Origin: Halomonas huangheensis
GTDB lineage: Bacteria; Pseudomonadota; Gammaproteobacteria; Pseudomonadales; Halomonadaceae
Direction: 5' to 3'
NCBI RefSeq assembly: GCF_001431725.1
Contig: NZ_CP013106.1
Coordinates: forward strand, 1,302,001-1,366,000
DNA: 64,000 nt
The notes beneath the pieces were generated by a model, which searched no databases, was not told the origin of the DNA, and saw nothing but the letters and a program-made list of their open reading frames with translations. This document shows positions 9,325 through 16,715 of this stretch, in pieces. Position 1 is the first letter of the stretch. The number at the start of each line of letters is the position of its first letter. The translations under genes were made by a program, and so were the position numbers.

Positions 9325-11487
9325 TTGAAGAACACAAGGAAATGGTTACTGGTCGGCATACTGGTCGCCCTGGTTGTTGCCTTCTTTCTCAGTGGCGCCA
9401 ATGACGCCTTTACGCTCGAGTCGATCAAGGCACAGCAGGCGCAGTTCCAACTCTGGTGGCAGGAGTCTCCGTGGACTGTCGCCGGTGGTTTTCTGCTGAT
9501 CTATGTGGTCATGGCTGCCCTGTCATTACCGGGAGCTGCGCTGCTGACGTTACTCGCAGGCGCCTTGTTCGGGTTCTGGACCGGGCTGGTACTGGTTTCC
9601 TTTGCCAGCACCATCGGGGCTACTCTGGCCACGATTCTGGCCCGGACGCTGTTGCGTGATAGCCTGGAGAAGAGATTCTCCCAGCAACTCAAGCGCATCA
9701 ATGCTGGAGTTAAGCGTGAGGGAGCCTTCTACCTGTTTACGCTGCGCTTGATTCCGATCTTTCCATTCTTTGTCATCAACCTGGTGATGGGGCTGACGCG
9801 TATGCGTCTGCGGACCTTCTATTGGGTTAGCCAGCTTGGCATGCTGCCAGGCACTGCCGTATTCGTGAATGCGGGACGGGAACTGGGCGGTTTATCTTCG
9901 TTGTCGGGCATCCTGTCACCGGGATTGCTGGTGTCTTTTGTGCTGATCGGGGTTTTCCCCTGGCTGGCTCGTGCTCTGGTAGGGCTGCTCAAGCGTCGTC
10001 GGCTGGCACGTCAGTATGATCGTCCGGCAACGTTCGATCGCGATATTGTCGTGATCGGCGCTGGCTCAGCAGGTCTCGTGGCCAGCTATATCGCCGCCGC
10101 AGTGCGGGCCAGGGTAACGCTGGTGGAGCGTGGGAGGATGGGCGGCGACTGCCTGAATACCGGTTGTGTCCCATCCAAGGCGCTGATTCGTGCGGCGAAG
10201 TCCGTCAAGGAAATACAACAGGCGTCGCGCTTCGGCGTTGAGGCTGGTGAACCGAGAGTCGATTTCGCGCGGGTCATGGGCCATGTGCAAACGGCTATCC
10301 GTGACGTAGAGCCGCACGATAGCCCCGAGCGTTATCGTAGTCTGGGAGTCGATGTGGTCGAGGGTGAAGCGCGCCTGATGAGTCCGTGGCGAGTACGCAT
10401 CGGTGACCAGGAACTGACGACGCGCCATGTAATCATTGCCAGCGGGGCACGTCCACGTGTTCCCGACCTGCCGGGTATCAACGATATCGCTGTGCTGACA
10501 TCGGATAATCTCTGGCAGTTGGACGCTCTACCCAGGCGCCTCGTGGTACTGGGGGGTGGGCCAATCGGCTGTGAGTTGGGACAGAGCTTTGCGCGATTGG
10601 GAAGTACTGTCAGCCTGGTCGAGATGGGCAGTCAGTTGCTGCCCCGTGAGGACTCCGATGTTGCTGAGTGGGTGCTGAAGGGGCTTGGTGACGATGGTGT
10701 GCAGGTACAGCTGTCGACGCGGGCACTGCGTGTCGTTGCCGGTGGTGGTAGTGACGGTCATCTGCTCGAAGTAGAGGTCGTTGAGGATGGTGAAGCGCGC
10801 ATGATGTCCATCGAGTTCGACGAGCTGTTGGTGGCCATTGGGCGGCAAGCCAATGTGGAAGGGCTGGGTCTCGAGGAATTGGGCGTCGGCACACGCGACA
10901 ACGGCACGCTGGATGTCGATGGTGCTCTGCAATCGGTGTTGCCGAATGTCTGGGCCTGTGGCGATGTGGTGGGTCCCTTCCAGTTGACCCATGCCAGTGC
11001 GCACCAGGCATGGCACGCAACGGTCAACGCGCTGTTCGGTGAGTTCAAGCGTTTCTCGGTCAATTACCGAGCATTGCCGGCAGTGACCTTCAGTGATCCG
11101 GAAGTTGCCCGTGTTGGTCTCAATGAGACGGAGGCCCTGCAGCAAGGGGTCACCTATGAGGTGACTCGGTATGAGTTGTCTGAGTTGGATAGGGCAATAG
11201 CCGACGGCAATGCCCACGGAGTGATCAAGGTTCTGACCGTACCAGGCAAGGACCGTATTCTCGGAGCCACTATCGTTGGTACTGGGGCGGGCGAGATGTT
11301 GGCAGAGTTCACCTTGGCCATGACGCGTGGCATCGGACTCAACAAGCTGCTCGGTACCATCCATCCCTATCCGACGTACTCCGAGTCGGTCAAGGCAACT
11401 GCCGGAGTCTGGAAGAATGCCCATAAGCCGGAAAGGCTGCTGGGGTATCTCGCGCGCTACTTCGCGTGGCGGCGAGGTGGGAATTGA
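9325..11487 (+). CDS. VTT/DedA-domain membrane protein fused to FAD disulfide oxidoreductase
   Basis: A 720-residue fusion. Residues 1-230 hold several membrane helices and a VTT (SNARE-associated/DedA, TVP38-type) domain with ALLTLLAGALFGFWTG and LRLIPIFPFFVINLVMG. Residues 238-715 form a class I pyridine nucleotide-disulfide oxidoreductase: FAD motif GAGSAG, redox pair Cys276-Cys281 in DCLNTGCVPSK, NAD(P) motif GGGPIGCELG, ACGDVVGPFQLTH and a dimerisation domain ending in HPYPTYSE. It resembles mercuric reductase and dihydrolipoamide dehydrogenase, but I see no N-terminal HMA domain and no C-terminal Cys pair, so mercury reduction is unlikely. It probably transfers electrons at the membrane. 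I chose TTG at 9325 because AGGAGG sits just upstream; the frame also has TTG at 9286. A CDP-alcohol transferase gene follows after 112 bases. Confidence 0.85.
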   Translation: MKNTRKWLLVGILVALVVAFFLSGANDAFTLESIKAQQAQFQLWWQESPWTVAGGFLLIYVVMAALSLPGAALLTLLAGALFGFWTGLVLVSFASTIGATLATILARTLLRDSLEKRFSQQLKRINAGVKREGAFYLFTLRLIPIFPFFVINLVMGLTRMRLRTFYWVSQLGMLPGTAVFVNAGRELGGLSSLSGILSPGLLVSFVLIGVFPWLARALVGLLKRRRLARQYDRPATFDRDIVVIGAGSAGLVASYIAAAVRARVTLVERGRMGGDCLNTGCVPSKALIRAAKSVKEIQQASRFGVEAGEPRVDFARVMGHVQTAIRDVEPHDSPERYRSLGVDVVEGEARLMSPWRVRIGDQELTTRHVIIASGARPRVPDLPGINDIAVLTSDNLWQLDALPRRLVVLGGGPIGCELGQSFARLGSTVSLVEMGSQLLPREDSDVAEWVLKGLGDDGVQVQLSTRALRVVAGGGSDGHLLEVEVVEDGEARMMSIEFDELLVAIGRQANVEGLGLEELGVGTRDNGTLDVDGALQSVLPNVWACGDVVGPFQLTHASAHQAWHATVNALFGEFKRFSVNYRALPAVTFSDPEVARVGLNETEALQQGVTYEVTRYELSELDRAIADGNAHGVIKVLTVPGKDRILGATIVGTGAGEMLAEFTLAMTRGIGLNKLLGTIHPYPTYSESVKATAGVWKNAHKPERLLGYLARYFAWRRGGN

Positions 11488-11599
11488 TGGAAGAGTGGGT
11501 TGGATGGCCTGTGGTTTCCGCACGGGAATCTGCAGCCTCGTTCGGTCTGAGGACCGGGCGAGGTGGTTGGTGGACAAGACAGCGAGGGGGGGAGACCTG

Positions 11600-12226
11600 A
11601 TGCTTGATCGCTGGGCCATGCCCTTGACTCAGAAGCCGTTGCAACGGGTTGCCCGTGTTCTTGATCAGTATGGTGCGACCCCTGATCAGGTGACGCTGAT
11701 CTCTTTTCTTGTCGGTATTCTGGCATTGCCGCTGCTGGCCATGGAGGTGTATGGCTGGGCGCTGCTGGTGATTGTGCTGAACCGAGTGGGGGATGGCCTG
11801 GACGGGGCGTTGGCGCGCTTGTCTGGCCGGACCAGTGACGCGGGTGGGTTTCTCGATATCGGGCTGGATTTCGTATTCTATGCCGCAGTGGTGTTGGGGT
11901 TTGCTCTCGCTGATACCGAGAGTAATGCGCTGCCGGCGGCTGTATTGCTGTTTTCATTCATTGGCACCGGCACGTCTTTTCTGGCCTTTGCGATCATGGC
12001 GGCGCGATACGATCTGCAGCGCCCGCATTTCCAGCGCAAGGCGTTCTATTACCTGAATGGGCTGACAGAAGGTACCGAGACCGTGTTGGCGCTGATTGCC
12101 TTCTGCCTGTGGCCACAGCACTTTGGCTGGTTGGCCTACGCCTTTGCAGCCGCTTGTCTGGTGACCACGGCCACCCGTATCTGGGGAGGTTATTACACGC
12201 TCAGGGGAGTGATCGGTACTTCTTGA
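11600..12226 (+). CDS. CDP-alcohol phosphatidyltransferase family membrane protein
   Basis: A 208-residue integral membrane protein with the complete catalytic signature DG-x2-AR-x8-G-x3-D-x3-D (DGALAR ... DIGLD, about residues 67-89). Enzymes of this family attach an alcohol to a phosphatidyl group with release of CMP, for example PgsA and PssA. The acceptor cannot be told here; the chromosomal PgsA and PssA are normally in other contexts, so this is probably an accessory member. The frame opens upstream inside the preceding gene, but the ATG at 11600 has a strong GGGGGGAG site six bases before it. Same direction as the VTT fusion gene, possibly cotranscribed. Confidence 0.85.
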   Translation: MLDRWAMPLTQKPLQRVARVLDQYGATPDQVTLISFLVGILALPLLAMEVYGWALLVIVLNRVGDGLDGALARLSGRTSDAGGFLDIGLDFVFYAAVVLGFALADTESNALPAAVLLFSFIGTGTSFLAFAIMAARYDLQRPHFQRKAFYYLNGLTEGTETVLALIAFCLWPQHFGWLAYAFAAACLVTTATRIWGGYYTLRGVIGTS

Positions 12227-12228
12227 GG

Positions 12229-12292
12229 CAATGCTGGAAACAGCTCTGGAAACAATTCCTGAGAAATAATTTCCAGTAAACAATGCTGGAAA
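12229..12292. repeat. Degenerate CTGGAAA repeats after the phosphatidyltransferase gene
   Basis: CAATGCTGGAAA occurs at 12229-12240 and again at 12281-12292. Between them lie CTCTGGAAACAAT and an inverted ATTTCCAG. The block begins three bases after the stop codon and precedes the hairpin at 12296-12331. Confidence 0.5.
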
Positions 12293-12295
12293 ACA

Positions 12296-12331
12296 ACAAC
12301 CCCTGATGCAAGCCAATGCATCAGGGGTTGT
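12296..12331. terminator. Bidirectional terminator hairpin, phosphatidyltransferase / slyD
   Basis: A 15-bp perfect stem containing CAACCCCTGATGC with a 6-base loop. On the minus strand it is followed by TTGTTTTCC, a partial T-tract suited to ending slyD transcription; on the plus strand the tail is poor. Confidence 0.7.
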
Positions 12332-12437
12332 GAGTAAGGTGCTCTGGGCATGTGCAGTAGGTGTTGGAAACACACCAACCGTGCCTTGGCACTTACTTGC
12401 AGCTTGTCACGTGCTTACGGTTTGTCACGTGCGATCA

Positions 12438-12469
12438 GGCACTTATGACATCCCGGGCACTTATGACAT
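12438..12469. repeat. Direct repeat GGCACTTATGACAT x2
   Basis: Two exact 14-base copies at 12438-12451 and 12456-12469 (period 18), next to the end of slyD. Just before them, the 10-mer TTGTCACGTG occurs twice around 12405-12430. Confidence 0.6.
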
Positions 12470-12470
12470 A

Positions 12471-12953
12471 TTAGTGCTCGTGACCTTCCGGGCCATGCAC
12501 GTGACCGTGTTCGATCTCTTCCTGGCTCGCTTCGCGAACTTCAGTGACTTCGACGTCGAAGTTGAGGTTCTGTCCGGCCAGCGGATGGTTGCCATCCACA
12601 GTGACGGTGTCGCCTTCAACCTTGGTCACGGTGACCATCAAAGGTCCACCTTGAGTCTGAGCCTGGAACTGCATGCCTGATTCGATGCTCTCGACACCCT
12701 GGAAGGCATCGCGCGGCACTTCCTGAACCAGTTGCTCCTGAACTTCACCATAGCCCTCGGCCGGTGAGACGTTGGCAGTCAGCTTGTCGCCAGTTGTCTT
12801 GCCTTCCAGCTCCTTCTCCAGACCGGGGATGATGTTGCCGGCGCCGTGGAGGTAGGTCAGCGGCTCGCGGCCTTCAGAGCTGTCCAGCACTTCACCTGCA
12901 TCGTTGGTCAGGGTGTAGTGGAACGCGACAACGGAATTCTGCGCAATCTGCAT
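12471..12953 (-). CDS. slyD: FKBP-type peptidyl-prolyl isomerase SlyD
   Basis: Cytoplasmic proline isomerase and chaperone of 160 residues. The FKBP fold is visible (VVAFHYTLTNDAGEVLDSS, YLHGAGNIIPGLEKELEG), with the chaperone insert-in-flap between PAEGYGE and GNHPLAGQNLNF, and a short histidine-rich tail, HGHVHGPEGHEH, that could bind nickel or other metals. The tail is shorter than in E. coli SlyD. The ATG at 12953 has AAAGG eight bases upstream and gives the family N-terminus; the longer frame to 13028 is unsupported. Confidence 0.92.
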   Translation of the reverse strand: MQIAQNSVVAFHYTLTNDAGEVLDSSEGREPLTYLHGAGNIIPGLEKELEGKTTGDKLTANVSPAEGYGEVQEQLVQEVPRDAFQGVESIESGMQFQAQTQGGPLMVTVTKVEGDTVTVDGNHPLAGQNLNFDVEVTEVREASQEEIEHGHVHGPEGHEH

Positions 12954-13165
12954 TGGTGAACCTTTGGTGAGTGCGTGTAAATAACCATGGTAACGCGTCA
13001 GGGAAGGCACTGTCATGGGATGGGACAAATTTCAGTTTGAGATGTCAAAGCCTGAGCGAGATTCAACCTCAGCGTTGTGGCAGTTGCGTGCCATTGGCGG
13101 TGGGGCTACCCTCTGACAGGCTTCCCATTCAAAGCCTTCTTTACGTCACTTCAGTGGAGTCCATG

Positions 13166-13447
13166 ATGCTGTTATCCGTGATCTGGTTGATTGCCTTTGC
13201 CGTGATCCTTGCCTTGCTGATCAAGAACTGGGATTCGTCGGTCAATGCGGCTCTGGATCGTCTACTCCCGGCCGTGCTGCGTAGTGATGATGACCGGTGG
13301 GTGTGGTGCCCAGCGATTGCTGTACTGGTCGCTACCACGATTGTATCGCCGATTGACATGCTGATGACGCTGCTGGTTATCGGGCTGTTGCTGCTGATCG
13401 GTATCAAGCTGGGCTGCTGGGTAATGGGTAAGGTGAAGTTTCACTGA
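13166..13447 (+). CDS. Small two-helix membrane protein, unknown function
   Basis: A 93-residue protein I do not recognise. It has two hydrophobic segments (LLSVIWLIAFAVILALLI at the start and about residues 48-85) joined by a charged stretch with ALDRLLPAVLRSDDDRW. The second segment contains VSPIDMLMTLLVIGL, which recalls the YkvA/DUF1232-type SPIDLIPD motif, but the rest is too short to assign. GGAG lies six bases before ATG 13166 (another ATG is at 13163). It stands alone between slyD (divergent) and the terminator at 13500. Confidence 0.65.
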   Translation: MLLSVIWLIAFAVILALLIKNWDSSVNAALDRLLPAVLRSDDDRWVWCPAIAVLVATTIVSPIDMLMTLLVIGLLLLIGIKLGCWVMGKVKFH

Positions 13448-13499
13448 TCCTGGAGCCTGCAGGGCGGCATTGACGATTCGGCACTTGTGAAATGCTGGA

Positions 13500-13547
13500 C
13501 TGAAACACACGACCCCGCAGCCTTGGCTGCGGGGTCGTGTGTTTCAG
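13500..13547. terminator. Very long perfect bidirectional terminator stem
   Basis: A 23-bp perfect inverted repeat centred on CCTTGG, lying between the converging ends of the small membrane gene and the SlyB-like gene. The core CCCCGCAGCC/GGCTGCGGGG is flanked by GAAACACAC/GTGTGTTTC. The A/T-rich flank arms provide T-tract-like sequence on both strands. Confidence 0.85.
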
Positions 13548-13596
13548 GTATCGGAGAATGGATCAGTAGATCGGGGATCAGTAAATAGGGCAATGA

Positions 13597-14061
13597 TCAG
13601 TAAGGAGCAACGCTGAGACGCGACCCGCTGCCGATCAGACGCACACGCTGGCCCACCTGGAAGGCTTGATCGGCTTTCTGCACCACAACAACGGTCTGGC
13701 CACTGTCCTTGCGGATCTCCATTTCCCAGGCGGCCGTACGGTTGGCGGCCTGTTCAGCCTTGCTGCCGGCCACGGCGCCACCGATAGCGCCCACTGCGGT
13801 AGCGATATCCTTGCCGGAGCCACCGCCGACCTGGTGACCGAGCAAGCCACCGAGAACCGCGCCGCCACCGGAACCGAGAATGCCGGAGGACTCGCCTTGG
13901 ATCTGTACCTGGCGCAGTGCTGAGATGGTGCCGAGCTCAACGCTTTGTGCGGTCTGAGCGCCCTGGCCAGAATAGACGTTGCCCGAGTACTGTGAGGTGT
14001 TGGCACAGCCCGCCAGAGTCAGGACACTGAGCGCCAGTACGGGAAGAATGCGGGTCGTCAT
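13597..14061 (-). CDS. SlyB-like glycine-zipper outer-membrane lipoprotein
   Basis: A 154-residue lipoprotein with the lipobox LAGC (Cys19). A glycine-zipper segment at about residues 62-98 (GSGGGAVLGGLLGHQVGGG and GAIGGAVAG) is followed by a beta-rich C-terminus (WEMEIRKDSG, QKADQAFQVGQRVRLIG). This matches SlyB/PcpC proteins, which sit in the outer membrane and in E. coli help stabilise it under stress. The gene is transcribed alone towards the shared terminator. Confidence 0.85.
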   Translation of the reverse strand: MTTRILPVLALSVLTLAGCANTSQYSGNVYSGQGAQTAQSVELGTISALRQVQIQGESSGILGSGGGAVLGGLLGHQVGGGSGKDIATAVGAIGGAVAGSKAEQAANRTAAWEMEIRKDSGQTVVVVQKADQAFQVGQRVRLIGSGSRLSVAPY

Positions 14062-14243
14062 GAGAATATCTCCTTGCGTGACATGCAGCGTCGCTAGTTT
14101 GTGAACGCTGTTCGAAAATGCTTCATTGCGGATTTCGACACGTTTTTTCCAGGTCGGTTCCCTATCGGGGGGTAGTTTGGCACCGCAATGTCTGCCGTAC
14201 CAGAGGCTCTGGTGTGATTAATCGCTGGAGCATGTCCCGGGAC

Positions 14244-14272
14244 AATAAAAAGGGAGGCGCGATGGCCTCCCT
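14244..14272 (-). terminator. Rho-independent terminator of aceA
   Basis: Stem AGGGAGGC/GCCTCCCT (14251-14258, 14265-14272) with a 6-base loop, followed on the minus strand by TTTTATT. It lies 28 bases after the aceA stop codon. Confidence 0.85.
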
Positions 14273-14299
14273 CGAATGCGCTGCAGTTGTGGCTGGTTA

Positions 14300-15895
14300 T
14301 CAGCCGAACTGATTCATGGTGTTGTCCTTGCCACCAGCCTTGAGCGCTGCGTCGCCGTGGAAGAATTCCTTGTGGTCATCACCGATGTTGGAACCGGCCA
14401 TGTCCTGGTGCTTGACGGTGGCGATGCCTTCGCGAATCTCGCGACGCTGAACACCCGCCACATAGGCCAGCATGCCTTCGTCGCCGAAGTAGCCCTTGGC
14501 CAGATTGTCGGTCGACAGGGCCGCCGTGTGATAGGTCGGCAGCGTGATCAGGTGGTGGAAGATGCCAGCCTCACGGGATGAGTCGCGCTGGAAGTTACGT
14601 GTCCACTCGTCAGCCAGTTGGCCCAGTTCGGTCTCGTCGTAGCGTGCGTTCATCAGGTCCGCACGCTCGTACTGGGAAACGTCCTTGCCTTCGGCCTGCC
14701 AGGCATCAAATACCTGTTGGCGGAAGTTCAGCGTCCAGTTGAAGGACGGAGAGTTGTTGTAGACCAGTTTGGCATTGGGTACCGCTTCACGGATACGGTT
14801 GACCATGCTGGCAATCTGGCCGACGTGGGGCTTCTCGGTCTCGATCCACAACAGGTCGGCACCGTTCTGCAGGCTGGTGATGCAGTCGAGTATTACGCGG
14901 TCTTCACCGGTGCCTTGTTTGAACTGATAGAGGCCAGATGCCAGGCGCTTGACCTTGACCAGCTTGCCGTTCTGCTTGATCACCACATCGCCGTTGTTGA
15001 TGTCTTCGGCAGAGCTGATTTCATCGCCATCGAGGAAACTGTTGTACTGGTCGCCCAGGTCGCCAGGTTCTTGAGTCACCGCGATCTTCTGAGTCAGGCC
15101 AGCACCGAGGGAGTCGGTGCGTGCCACGATCACGCCGTCGTCAACACCGAGTTCGAGGAAGGCGTAGCGAACGGCATTGATCTTGGCGATGAAGTCTTCA
15201 TGGGGCACGGTGACCTTGCCATCCTGGTGACCGCACTGTTTCTCGTCGGACACCTGGTTCTCGAGCTGGATACAGCAGGCACCAGCCTCGATCATCTTCT
15301 TCGCCAGCAGGTAGGTTGCCTCGGCGTTGCCGAAACCGGCATCGATATCGGCAATGATCGGCACTACATGGGTCTCGTGGTTATCGATCTGCGCGGTGAT
15401 GTCCTTGATCTTGCTGTCGTCGCCGGCCGCCTTCGCTTCATCGAGCGCACGGAACAGATGGTTGAGTTCCCAGGTGTCGGCCTGGCGCAGGAAGGTGTAC
15501 AGCTCCTCGATCAGCGCCGGAACACTGGTCTTTTCGTGCATCGACTGATCGGGCAGTGGACCGAATTCACTGCGCAGTGCCGCGACCATCCAGCCGGACA
15601 GGTACAGGTAGCGACGCCTGGTGGAGCCAAAGTGCTTCTTGATCGAAATCAGCTTCTGCTGACCGATAAAGCCATGCCAGCAGCCCAGTGACTGGGTGTA
15701 GTTGGCGGTGTCTGCGTCGTAGGCAGCCATGTCCTCGCGCATGATAGCGGCGGTGTAGCGGGCGATATCCAGGCCGGTGTGGAAGCGGTTCTGGACGCGC
15801 ATGCGGGCTGCGCTGGCAGCGTCGATGTTGTCCCACTGGCCGCGCTGGGCTTCACGCAGTTGTGTCAGTGCCTTGAGTTCTTCATTGAAGGTCAT
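14300..15895 (-). CDS. aceA: Isocitrate lyase AceA (long Pseudomonas-type)
   Basis: Cleaves isocitrate to succinate and glyoxylate, the first glyoxylate-shunt step. The signature with the catalytic cysteine reads EKQCGH, and the metal and substrate residues are in ADIDAGFGN, NSPSFNW and LPTYH. The 531 residues closely follow the long Pseudomonas AceA type rather than the 434-residue E. coli type, including its extra segment around GDLGDQYNSFLDG. The frame continues to 15928 (another ATG), but 15895 gives the family N-terminus. The gene stands alone, with a clear terminator downstream. The competing enzyme icd is encoded at 22700. Confidence 0.95.
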   Translation of the reverse strand: MTFNEELKALTQLREAQRGQWDNIDAASAARMRVQNRFHTGLDIARYTAAIMREDMAAYDADTANYTQSLGCWHGFIGQQKLISIKKHFGSTRRRYLYLSGWMVAALRSEFGPLPDQSMHEKTSVPALIEELYTFLRQADTWELNHLFRALDEAKAAGDDSKIKDITAQIDNHETHVVPIIADIDAGFGNAEATYLLAKKMIEAGACCIQLENQVSDEKQCGHQDGKVTVPHEDFIAKINAVRYAFLELGVDDGVIVARTDSLGAGLTQKIAVTQEPGDLGDQYNSFLDGDEISSAEDINNGDVVIKQNGKLVKVKRLASGLYQFKQGTGEDRVILDCITSLQNGADLLWIETEKPHVGQIASMVNRIREAVPNAKLVYNNSPSFNWTLNFRQQVFDAWQAEGKDVSQYERADLMNARYDETELGQLADEWTRNFQRDSSREAGIFHHLITLPTYHTAALSTDNLAKGYFGDEGMLAYVAGVQRREIREGIATVKHQDMAGSNIGDDHKEFFHGDAALKAGGKDNTMNQFG

Positions 15896-16280
15896 GGTCG
15901 GGCCGTCCTGTATCACATGATTGCTCAACGCGGTTCGCGAATCGGGCCGCTGGCCGCCGTAATCTCGCGGGGTGAGGCGAATGCTTGGGCAATGCCGCTA
16001 TGCTGCACCTGCGAAAGTATAGTCAGGTTTCGATGTATGAGCCGTCGACTTTTCATGACGGGAACGAAACCCGGGTGATACGGAAAATCTTCACTACAGA
16101 TGAACTGTCTGGGGCTTCATCAAGTGCTTTTCCGTAACCACCTTGAGCACCACTATGGCCCATGATTGCGGGGTTTAGCCATTGACACTTGGGGGTATGG
16201 GGGGTTGTAGTATAACTACAGGAAGTGCCATGGGTGGCAGGTTCCTGTAGTCATATTTCCTGCGCGGGAAGAAACGGAAC
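15896..16280. other. Intergenic region between aceA start and GNAT gene end
   Basis: About 385 bases that must contain the aceA promoter (leftward). I see no open frame with coding features and no clear promoter. The only strong structure is the hairpin at 16215-16251. A TTGACA at 16182-16187 on the plus strand has no -10 at a suitable distance. Confidence 0.4.
16215..16251. terminator. Hairpin downstream of the GNAT gene
   Basis: A 10-bp outer stem (ACTACAGGAA, 16215-16224, with 16242-16251) and an inner TGCCA/TGGCA stem with a TGGG loop, separated by small bulges. It lies 30 bases beyond the end of the GNAT gene on the minus strand, where TTATACT follows it. It could be the terminator of the roxA-GNAT unit or a structured RNA. 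Confidence 0.45.
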
Positions 16281-16715
16281 TCAGTCTTGATTGTCGAGTT
16301 GAAGAGTCATGTTGCGATGCGGAATCCCGGCGTCGAGGAACTCCTCTCCCCATGCGTGGAAGCCTAATTGTTCATAGAAGGCAAGGGCATGGGTCTGTGC
16401 CGCCAGTTCCACTTCTGTGTGACCGAGTTGCTGTGCCGCATTGATAGTGGCGCGCATCAGTGCCGCGCCGACGCCAAGGCCCCGGGCTTCAGCGTGTACG
16501 GCCACGCGGCCGATATGGCCATCGGGCAGCAGACGTGCGGTTCCCAGTGCCCGGTCGCCTTGCCAGGCCAGCAAGTGCAGACACTCCGGGTCCCGGCCAT
16601 CCCACTCTTCCTCTTCAGGGACGGCCTGTTCGATGACAAACACTTGATAGCGAATGGCTCCAGCGACCTCGCCGAGCTGATCCCAGCTGCCGCTCTCGAC
16701 ACGCAGGTCAGTCAT
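16281..16715 (-). CDS. GNAT-family N-acetyltransferase
   Basis: A 144-residue GNAT acyltransferase. Motif A for acetyl-CoA binding is visible as IGRVAVHAEARGLGVGAALM, followed by AFYEQLGFHAWGEEFLDAGIPH. The arrangement (IRYQVFVIEQAVPEEEEWDG near the start) is that of the ElaA/YjcF-like subgroup of unknown substrate. Its ATG at 16715 overlaps the end of roxA by eight bases, implying translational coupling with the ribosomal oxygenase gene. It could modify a protein or a small amine; nothing in the sequence decides. Confidence 0.85.
   Translation of the reverse strand: MTDLRVESGSWDQLGEVAGAIRYQVFVIEQAVPEEEEWDGRDPECLHLLAWQGDRALGTARLLPDGHIGRVAVHAEARGLGVGAALMRATINAAQQLGHTEVELAAQTHALAFYEQLGFHAWGEEFLDAGIPHRNMTLQLDNQD

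Noticed and set aside
9325..11487. Calling the fusion protein a mercuric reductase
   Set aside because: It lacks the N-terminal HMA domain and the C-terminal cysteine pair, and no mer genes are nearby.
12971..13162. Upstream extension of the small membrane gene frame
   Set aside because: It overlaps the slyD start region, has no ribosome site and no hydrophobic or conserved sequence.
16182..16216. TTGACA at 16182 as a promoter for a small RNA
   Set aside because: No -10 element at 16-18 bases; the nearest TATAAC is 23 bases away.
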